From: Thalassomonas viridans
GTDB lineage: Bacteria > Pseudomonadota > Gammaproteobacteria > Enterobacterales > Alteromonadaceae
Direction of reading: 5' to 3'
Length of the DNA: 64,000 bases
Assembly: GCF_000948985.2 (NCBI RefSeq)
Contig: NZ_CP059733.1
Coordinates: forward strand, 1,116,001 to 1,180,000
Position 1 is the stretch's first letter. Each line of letters starts with the position of its first letter. Positions 63,279 to 64,000 of the stretch are shown one piece after another. The position numbers and the translations under genes are program-made. Below the pieces are notes generated by a model. The model worked only from the letters and a program-made list of their open reading frames with translations. It had not been told where the DNA came from and ran no database searches.

Positions 63279-64000
63279 CACTTCATCAAGGCGGCCATCG
63301 AAGTAAATCGCTAACTGGGACAATGTCAGATTCCAGTTTTGAATCGGCATTGTCCACTTCTTTGAAGAATTCAATATGCCTGCATACAGCAGCTTCATCA
63401 AGCTATTTTCATTCGGGAAGGCCCCTTTCGTTTTAGTCAATTTACGAAACTGGCGATGGACGGCTTCAATGGCATTGGTCGTGTAAATGGCTTTTCTGAC
63501 GTAATCCGGATATTTAAAATAGACACTTAAATTTTCCCATTTGCGGCGCCAGGACTGTAAAACAAGCGGGTATTGGCTTCCCCATTTGAGTTCTAATTCA
63601 TCCAGTGCCATTTCTGCTGCTTCCCGGGTTGCAGCGCGGTAAACAGGTTTTAGGTCATGCATGAAGGCCTTTTGATTTTTTGAGGCGACATACTTCATTG
63701 AGTGACGGATTTGATGAATAACACACAGCTGAACCTCGGTATCCGGGTAAATGGTGGCTATCGCTTCCGGGAACCCCGTCAGGCCATCAACACTGGCGAT
63801 GAGGATATCCTTCACGCCACGGTTATGAAGGTCAGTCAGCACAGACAACCAGTAATTAGCTCCCTCACTTTGTGAGATGTAGAGGCCCAGCAGTTCTTTC
63901 TTCCCTTCAACTGTTAACCCCAGGATGCTGTATACGGCCTTGCTGACATAACGGCCGTTGTCTTTAACTTTGTAGTGAATAGCATCGAGCCAAACAAAGG
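63229..64000. mobile_element. IS256-family insertion sequence, one end, runs off the window
   Basis: The transition from DUF1428 coding sequence to GGGCGTTCAAAATTCTGTGT at about 63230-63250 is the likely terminal inverted repeat; similar AAATTCTGTGTCA ends are seen in IS256 members. The transposase is on the - strand and continues past base 64000. The other end and any target duplication are not visible. Confidence 0.75.
63267..64000 (-). CDS. IS256-family (mutator-type) transposase, C-terminal part
   Basis: The frame is open from the window edge to the stop at 63267; about 244 residues are visible. Signatures: an Asp in WLDAIHYKVKDNGRY, then the second Asp in ASVDGLTGFPEAI, VQLCVIHQIRHSMKYV, KYPDYVRKAIYTTNAIE and HRQFRKLTKTKGAFPNE, which carries the conserved Glu region. 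No break is seen in the visible part. An internal Met at 63848 is not the start. Confidence 0.93.
   Translation of the reverse strand, partial: FVWLDAIHYKVKDNGRYVSKAVYSILGLTVEGKKELLGLYISQSEGANYWLSVLTDLHNRGVKDILIASVDGLTGFPEAIATIYPDTEVQLCVIHQIRHSMKYVASKNQKAFMHDLKPVYRAATREAAEMALDELELKWGSQYPLVLQSWRRKWENLSVYFKYPDYVRKAIYTTNAIEAVHRQFRKLTKTKGAFPNENSLMKLLYAGILNSSKKWTMPIQNWNLTLSQLAIYFDGRLDEVLDI

Overview
This window looks like the chromosome of a marine, heterotrophic gammaproteobacterium of the Alteromonadales, most like Colwelliaceae (Thalassomonas-type). That placement is inferred from gene order (ndk-rlmN-pilW-rodZ-ispG-hisS-yfgM-bamB-der), protein character and lifestyle genes; no rRNA or other marker is present to settle it. 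No tRNA, rRNA or CRISPR array was seen.

Layout. 1-10.2 kb is a conserved housekeeping block, all on the + strand: the end of ndk, 23S rRNA/tRNA methyltransferase rlmN, pilus assembly protein pilW with an added LysM domain, rodZ, ispG, hisS, yfgM, bamB and der. 10.2-13.2 kb holds a large palindromic repeat, a PilZ-domain protein, a cold-shock protein and xseA. 13.5-21.2 kb is an accessory block: a TonB-dependent receptor, a membrane-bound AraC regulator, and an operon of a diheme cytochrome c4, a MauG/CcpA-type diheme peroxidase and an unusual beta-helix/cytochrome c fusion. 21.5-33.3 kb carries an orphan histidine kinase, a second large palindromic repeat, a TetR regulator beside a secreted neutral ceramidase, a run of small metabolic and transport genes, and a MarR/DUF2798 divergent pair with two matching operators.

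33.6-46.3 kb, all on the - strand, is a polysaccharide utilisation locus that best fits beta-glucan (laminarin-like) use: a membrane AraC regulator, a GH3 lipoprotein, a FucP-type sugar permease, a TonB-dependent receptor and a multidomain GH5 lipoprotein with carbohydrate-binding modules. An isochorismatase-fold protein lies downstream.

46.5-64 kb is an accessory, more AT-rich region of small secreted or membrane proteins and conflict-type genes: an OmpA-like lipoprotein, several secreted Cys-containing proteins (one C1q-like, one with two DM9 repeats), a Phd/YefM-like regulator with TGTACA operator boxes in operon with an unknown protein and a patatin phospholipase, small zinc-binding proteins opposite a repressor-like gene, a double-glycine leader peptide in operon with two membrane proteins, a lipase followed by an ankyrin lipoprotein (toxin-immunity layout), several decayed genes, and an IS256-family element that cuts off the end of a DUF1428 gene and runs off the window.

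The best candidates for something undescribed are the TGTACA-controlled patatin operon (50.3-52.2 kb), the double-glycine peptide operon (54.4-55.7 kb) and the beta-helix/cytochrome redox operon (17.6-21.2 kb). All functions are read from sequence motifs by eye; no database search was possible.
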